Shown here: positions 6,181 through 9,420 of the stretch, piece after piece
Layout: the number at the start of each line of letters is the position of its first letter
Numbering within the stretch: the first letter of the stretch is position 1
DNA from: Planctomycetes bacterium UBA1662
Lineage (GTDB): Bacteria; Planctomycetota; UBA8108
Direction: 5' to 3'
Length of the DNA: 9,420 bases
Assembly (NCBI GenBank): GCA_002320775.1
Contig: DCKY01000090.1
Location: 1-9,420 of the forward strand
Made by a program: the position numbers and the translations under genes
The notes under the pieces: model-generated
The model's input: the letters and a program-made list of their open reading frames with translations, nothing else
Databases searched by the model: none
What the model was told of the DNA's origin: nothing

Positions 6181-6987
6181 ATGCCCCCTCAAGAGATCAC
6201 CAACAGACCCTCGCCGCTGCCTGAGAACTGGTTGAAGAAGTTCTTCCGCAGCGCCGACCTCGATGCTTCCTACAGGGATCTCGATGGCGTCCGGCATTTC
6301 CATGCCGAGACGATGCGGGGACGAATCCGGTCGCTCCAGCTGCGCTTCTCGGATGCCTGGGATCATTTCGACCAGGCCCAATCGCTGATCTCGGAATCGC
6401 CCAGGACCATTCCGAACCTGGTCCGGCAATTTGTCCTCGAGATCTACTCCTTCAACAACGCCCTGCTGGAAAGACCCGTCTCTTCGGACTGCCCGATGGC
6501 TGAGTTCTCTCTGCCTCCGCTGGATCCGAAGATTCTTGATGAGTATCCGGAGATTCGCTACGTGCTGGAGCTGCGCCGCAACTCCGAAGCGATGCTCAGG
6601 CTCCATACCGGCGAGCTGGACCGTGCCCGGGCGATCTACGAATCGCTCCTGAAGGAGAAGCCCATGAACAAGGCCGAGCTCCTCGTGGTCTATTACCTGG
6701 GCCTGGCAGCCTGCGAAGCCCAGAGTGGCTGCGCCGAGAAGGTCGAGGACCACCTGGAGAGCGCGAGCCTCGCTGCCCAGACCCTCCAGAAGACTCTCAA
6801 CCAGGCCAGCGCCGCGGCGCAGCTGAACGCCTTCTACAAGTTCACCGGCAATGGTCAGAAGGCCATGGAGTGGAAGCTCTTCCTGAGCAGGCTGAATTGC
6901 CCCCAGGAAACGATCTCCCTCTTCACGCTGCGCGCGGAAAAAATCCACAGCCGCTGCTCGGAAAAGGGCCGCCTGGTCCTGCTCTGA
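6181..6987 (+). CDS. Hypothetical soluble helical protein, possibly TPR-like
   Basis: The 268-residue product is not one I recognise. It has no signal peptide or membrane segment, so it is likely cytoplasmic, and it appears almost wholly alpha-helical. Residues 43-70 (RGRIRSLQLRFSDAWDHFDQ onward), 132-160 (EAMLRLHTGELDRARAIYES onward) and 166-200 follow the paired-helix pattern of tetratricopeptide repeats, with small residues and A-x-x-x-Y/F spacing. The match is too loose for a firm call. Five cysteines are scattered without a metal motif. The ATG at 6181 is the only usual start after an in-frame stop at 6145. Its ribosome binding site is poor, since GGAG lies 12 bases upstream. A minus-strand frame covers the same bases, but its Arg/Leu/Val/Gly-heavy product looks like a shadow. 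It sits alone between the dockerin gene and the metal operon, with no clear operon partner. Confidence 0.72.
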   Translation: MPPQEITNRPSPLPENWLKKFFRSADLDASYRDLDGVRHFHAETMRGRIRSLQLRFSDAWDHFDQAQSLISESPRTIPNLVRQFVLEIYSFNNALLERPVSSDCPMAEFSLPPLDPKILDEYPEIRYVLELRRNSEAMLRLHTGELDRARAIYESLLKEKPMNKAELLVVYYLGLAACEAQSGCAEKVEDHLESASLAAQTLQKTLNQASAAAQLNAFYKFTGNGQKAMEWKLFLSRLNCPQETISLFTLRAEKIHSRCSEKGRLVLL

Positions 6988-7036
6988 TCCAGCCCGCCGC
7001 GACCACGCCCGCGACAAACTGACTTTTCAGGCGATG

Positions 7037-7058
7037 TTTATTACCCTAGGGTAATAAA
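7037..7058. promoter_or_regulatory. Perfect 22-bp palindrome, candidate metalloregulator operator
   Basis: The half-site TTTATTACCCT is followed directly by its exact reverse complement, giving 11-base arms with no spacer. It lies 70 bases before the start of the metal-binding lipoprotein gene and overlaps a -10-like TAAAAT (7055-7060); no good -35 was found. Metal-uptake operons are usually repressed by DtxR/MntR- or Fur/Zur-type dimers at palindromes in this place. The sequence does not exactly match a consensus I know for either family. It has no T tract and is A/T-rich at its ends, so an operator is more likely than a terminator. Confidence 0.7.
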
Positions 7059-7128
7059 ATACTGGTAGACTCAGGCCCTGACGCTCAAACTACCGAACAC
7101 CACCAATCAGGACTTTTTACCGAAAGCC

Positions 7129-8073
7129 ATGAACATCCGAACCCTTACGGCCCTCCTGCTGGGCTCTCTGTTCTTCCTTGCCTCCTGCTCCCCCTCCAAC
7201 GAAACTCCCGACTCCGGTAAGCTCAAGGTTGTCTGCACCACCGGAATGATCACGGATGCCGCTCGCAAAATAGGCGGCGACCATGTCGAGGTCACCGGCC
7301 TCTGTGGACCCGGCGTGGATCCCCACCTCTACCTGGCGACCCGCGCCGACCAGAAGCGCCTGAAAGATGCGGGACTCGTTCTCTATCACGGAATCCATCT
7401 CGAGGGGAAGATGGGTGATCTCCTCGCCCGCATCAGCAAGTCGCCCCGTGAGGGTCGGCACATCGCCGCTGTCGCTGAGGCCATTGACAAGGAAAAGCTC
7501 ATCCGGAATGAACTGTTCGGAGCCTACCCGGACCCCCATCTGTGGTTCGATCTCCAGCTCTGGAAAACCGCTGCGGCCGCGGCCGGGGAAGCCCTGGAGA
7601 AGGCCGACCCGGAAAACGCGGAGAGCCACGCATCGGCGACCCGGGCATATCTCGCGGAGATCGAGGAGACCCACAGCTGGGCGCTTGAAAAAACGGCCCA
7701 GCTCCCTCCCCGGAAGCGAAAGGTCGTCACCAGCCACGACGCCTACAATTATTTCGCCCGCGCCTACGGGTTCGAGGTCAAGGGACTGCAGGGCATCAGC
7801 ACCGAGACCAAGCCCGGGCTCCAGAACATCCGGGCGGCCGTCAAGTACATCAGAGAGAACAATATCTCGGTGATCTTCGCCGAGACATCGGTACCTCGCG
7901 ATGCCGTGGAGAAGGTCGCCGAGGAGGCTGGCTGTAGAATCTACGAGCACGAGCTCTACAGCGACGCCCTCGGCGAGCCCGGCTCACCCGCGGAGTCCTT
8001 TCTCGGCATGTTCCGGTTCAACCTCGAGACGATCGTGAACGCCCTTGGCGAAAAAAGCGGTAACCGTAAATGA
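7129..8073 (+). CDS. Metal ABC transporter substrate-binding lipoprotein (TroA/MntA/ZnuA family, Mn/Zn)
   Basis: The 314-residue product is a cluster A-I binding protein that captures Mn2+, Zn2+ or Fe2+ outside the inner membrane and passes it to the permease. The N-terminus MNIRTLTALLLGSLFFLASC is a lipoprotein signal with lipobox LASC and lipidation at C20. The metal ligands fit the TroA pattern: H66 in VDPHLY, H137 in DPHLWFD, H203 in TSHDAYNYFARAYG and D279 in ELYSDALG. Other family blocks are VVCTTGMITDAARKIGGDHVEVTGL, HLEGKMGDLL and VKGLQGISTETKPGL. There is no His-rich loop as in typical ZnuA, and the close similarity to TroA/MntA types leans towards Mn or a broad range. The ribosome binding site is weak. 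It is the first gene of a three-gene operon and overlaps the ATPase gene by four bases. Confidence 0.93.
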   Translation: MNIRTLTALLLGSLFFLASCSPSNETPDSGKLKVVCTTGMITDAARKIGGDHVEVTGLCGPGVDPHLYLATRADQKRLKDAGLVLYHGIHLEGKMGDLLARISKSPREGRHIAAVAEAIDKEKLIRNELFGAYPDPHLWFDLQLWKTAAAAAGEALEKADPENAESHASATRAYLAEIEETHSWALEKTAQLPPRKRKVVTSHDAYNYFARAYGFEVKGLQGISTETKPGLQNIRAAVKYIRENNISVIFAETSVPRDAVEKVAEEAGCRIYEHELYSDALGEPGSPAESFLGMFRFNLETIVNALGEKSGNRK

Positions 8074-8840
8074 CCGCGCCGCCGATTGAGATCCATGACC
8101 TGACGGTCTCCTACGACCAGAAGCCCGTCCTCTGGAACATCGATGTGGAGATCCCCGAGGGAGCCCTCGTTGGAATCATCGGCCCCAACGGAGCGGGAAA
8201 ATCAACCCTGCTCAAGGCCTGCATGGGGCTACTCGACCTCTCCTCGGGATGGGTAAAGATCTACGGCGACCCGATCGAACAACAGAGAGAGACGGTTGGC
8301 TACATTCCCCAGCGTGAGGAAATCGACTGGGACTTTCCGATCACGGTCCGTGACCTGGTGTTGATGGGAAGGTATGGCCATCTCGGCCTTCTTCGCCGGC
8401 CCGGGGCGAAGGACAGGCTGGTCGCCGACGAGGCCCTGGAACAGGTTGGCATGACAGCCTTTGCTGACCGACAGATCGCCAACCTCTCAGGCGGACAACA
8501 ACAGAGAATCTTCCTCGCCAGGGCGCTTGCCCAGGAGAGCCGGATCTACCTCATGGACGAGCCCTTCGCCGGGGTCGATGCCACAACGGAAAAAACCATC
8601 GTCAAGCTGCTCGAGCAGATGCGCTCAGAAAGCGGAACGCTCCTGGTCGTTCATCACGACCTGCAGACAGCCTCTGAATATTTCGACCACCTGCTGCTGC
8701 TGAACCGGCGCATGGTCGCCTTCGGTCCTACCGAGGAGGTCTTTACCGAGGAGTTGCTGCGCAAGACCTACGGGGGGCACCTCACCGTCCTCTCGCAGGC
8801 GGGCGAGGCGATCCGCCAGTCAAAGAGCGGAAAGAAATGA
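8070..8840 (+). CDS. Metal (Mn/Zn) ABC transporter ATP-binding protein
   Basis: This 256-residue ATPase powers the metal importer at the inner face of the cytoplasmic membrane. All nucleotide-binding motifs are present: Walker A GPNGAGKS (38-45), Q-loop glutamine 81 in IPQRE, signature LSGGQQQR (139-146), Walker B IYLMDEP (159-165), the D-loop at GVD, and the switch histidine in VVHHD (196). The stretch PQREEIDWDFPITVRDLVLMGRYG (80-103) is characteristic of ATPases of the Mn/Zn/Fe uptake group, most often seen in manganese systems of the MntB/SitB/TroB kind. Its ATG overlaps the stop codon of the binding protein gene as ATGA, so the two are likely translationally coupled. Length is normal and no key residue is missing. 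Confidence 0.95.
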   Translation: MTAPPIEIHDLTVSYDQKPVLWNIDVEIPEGALVGIIGPNGAGKSTLLKACMGLLDLSSGWVKIYGDPIEQQRETVGYIPQREEIDWDFPITVRDLVLMGRYGHLGLLRRPGAKDRLVADEALEQVGMTAFADRQIANLSGGQQQRIFLARALAQESRIYLMDEPFAGVDATTEKTIVKLLEQMRSESGTLLVVHHDLQTASEYFDHLLLLNRRMVAFGPTEEVFTEELLRKTYGGHLTVLSQAGEAIRQSKSGKK

Positions 8841-9420
8841 GCTTGGCGGAACTCACAGGGGAATTTTTCTCGAGCCTGCTCGGCCGGGGCGACGCCGCCC
8901 AGGCAACCATCCACGCCATCCTCGGCGCCTGCCTCGCGGGACTGACCTGCGGGGCGTTGGGCAGCTTCATCATACTGCGGCGCATGGCGCTCTTCGCGGA
9001 CATGCTGGGCCACGCGGTGCTGCCGGGAGTCGCTGTTGGCTTCATCCTGGCTGGCAGCAAGAGCACGCCGGCTCTCCTGCTGGGTTCCCTGGCGGCCGGC
9101 CTGCTCGCCGCCGTCCTGACCCGCGCCATCACCTCCTATTCACCGATCAAGGACGATGCGAGCCTGGGCATCACCCTCAGCCTGTTCTACGCCATCGGCA
9201 TCTGGCTGCTGAGCTGGATCACCCGGGCCGGCCCTGAGCTTAGCAGCCAGTCCTCGGGACTGAACCACTATCTCTTCGGCAATCCCGCGATTATCCAGAC
9301 CGTCGACCTGGTCTTCCTCGTCTCCGCCGCCGTGGTTGTGCTCGTCCTGCTGTGCCTGTTTTTCAAAGAGCTTACCGCGTCGATCTTCGATCCGTCTTTC
9401 ACGGTCTCCATCGGCCTCTC
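8837..9420 (+). CDS. Metal (Mn/Zn) ABC transporter permease, ABC-3 family (C-terminus off right edge)
   Basis: This frame opens at an ATG overlapping the ATPase stop (ATGA) and stays open to the window edge, giving the first 194 residues of a protein usually about 270-300 long. It is the membrane channel of the importer. Family marks are RRMALFADMLGHAVLPGVAVGF (48-69), the IKDDASLGITLSLFYAIG segment (104-121), LNHYLFGNP (142-150) and KELTASIFDPSF (177-188). Hydrophobic spans are visible near residues 26-47, 57-72, 78-97, 108-128 and 154-176. The order binding protein, ATPase, permease is standard; a second permease gene, as in some Tro/Mnt operons, could lie just beyond the edge. Confidence 0.93.
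   Translation, partial: MSLAELTGEFFSSLLGRGDAAQATIHAILGACLAGLTCGALGSFIILRRMALFADMLGHAVLPGVAVGFILAGSKSTPALLLGSLAAGLLAAVLTRAITSYSPIKDDASLGITLSLFYAIGIWLLSWITRAGPELSSQSSGLNHYLFGNPAIIQTVDLVFLVSAAVVVLVLLCLFFKELTASIFDPSFTVSIGL

Noticed and set aside
6076..7017. Minus-strand frame of 313 codons opposite the helical protein
   Set aside because: Composition dominated by Arg, Leu, Val, Gly and Gln without plausible structure; the plus-strand product looks far more protein-like.
7117..7950. Minus-strand frame of 277 codons opposite the metal-binding lipoprotein
   Set aside because: It overlaps a firmly identified gene; its open state follows from the GC-rich codon pattern of the sense strand.

Overview
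The window is a GC-rich bacterial chromosome segment with two gene blocks that diverge from a long intergenic region (about 5040-5662). Everything to the left is read leftward and everything to the right is read rightward. A short secreted protein made almost entirely of a type I dockerin pair, in the style common in Planctomycetota and some related environmental phyla, together with an OprO/OprP-type porin and a KorAB 2-oxoacid:ferredoxin oxidoreductase, suggests a Gram-negative, probably planctomycete-like environmental bacterium. That assignment is an inference from gene style only; no marker gene is present.

Left block (minus strand, in transcription order): korA (fused gamma/alpha subunit) and korB, with a possible terminator after them; then a 417-base gap before an outer-membrane porin of the phosphate-selective O/P family; then a strong intrinsic terminator; then the start of a small membrane protein with a Cys-rich tail that runs off the left edge. 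The gap upstream of the porin is the most structured non-coding DNA in the window. It has two 52-bp direct repeats (50/52 identical, 99-bp period). Between them is a pair of adjacent 11-bp repeats that resembles a Pho box, at a suitable distance from a -10-like hexamer. This fits phosphate-starvation control of the porin but is not proven.

Right block (plus strand): a lone dockerin protein with a signal peptide, an unrecognised soluble helical (possibly TPR-like) protein, and a metal-uptake ABC operon. The operon encodes a cluster A-I lipoprotein binding protein, an ATPase and an ABC-3 permease (truncated by the right edge), with ATGA stop/start overlaps at both junctions. A perfect 22-bp palindrome about 70 bases upstream of the operon is a strong candidate operator for a metal-sensing repressor. 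The binding protein has the three His plus one Asp ligand set and no His-rich loop, which leans towards manganese or a broad Mn/Zn/Fe range rather than strict zinc uptake.

I found no tRNA, rRNA, CRISPR array, insertion sequence or phage gene, and no clear sign of an undescribed multi-gene system. The points most worth following are the repeat/Pho-box arrangement, the metal operon palindrome, the stand-alone dockerin, and a terminator placed almost against the ribosome binding site of the leftmost gene.
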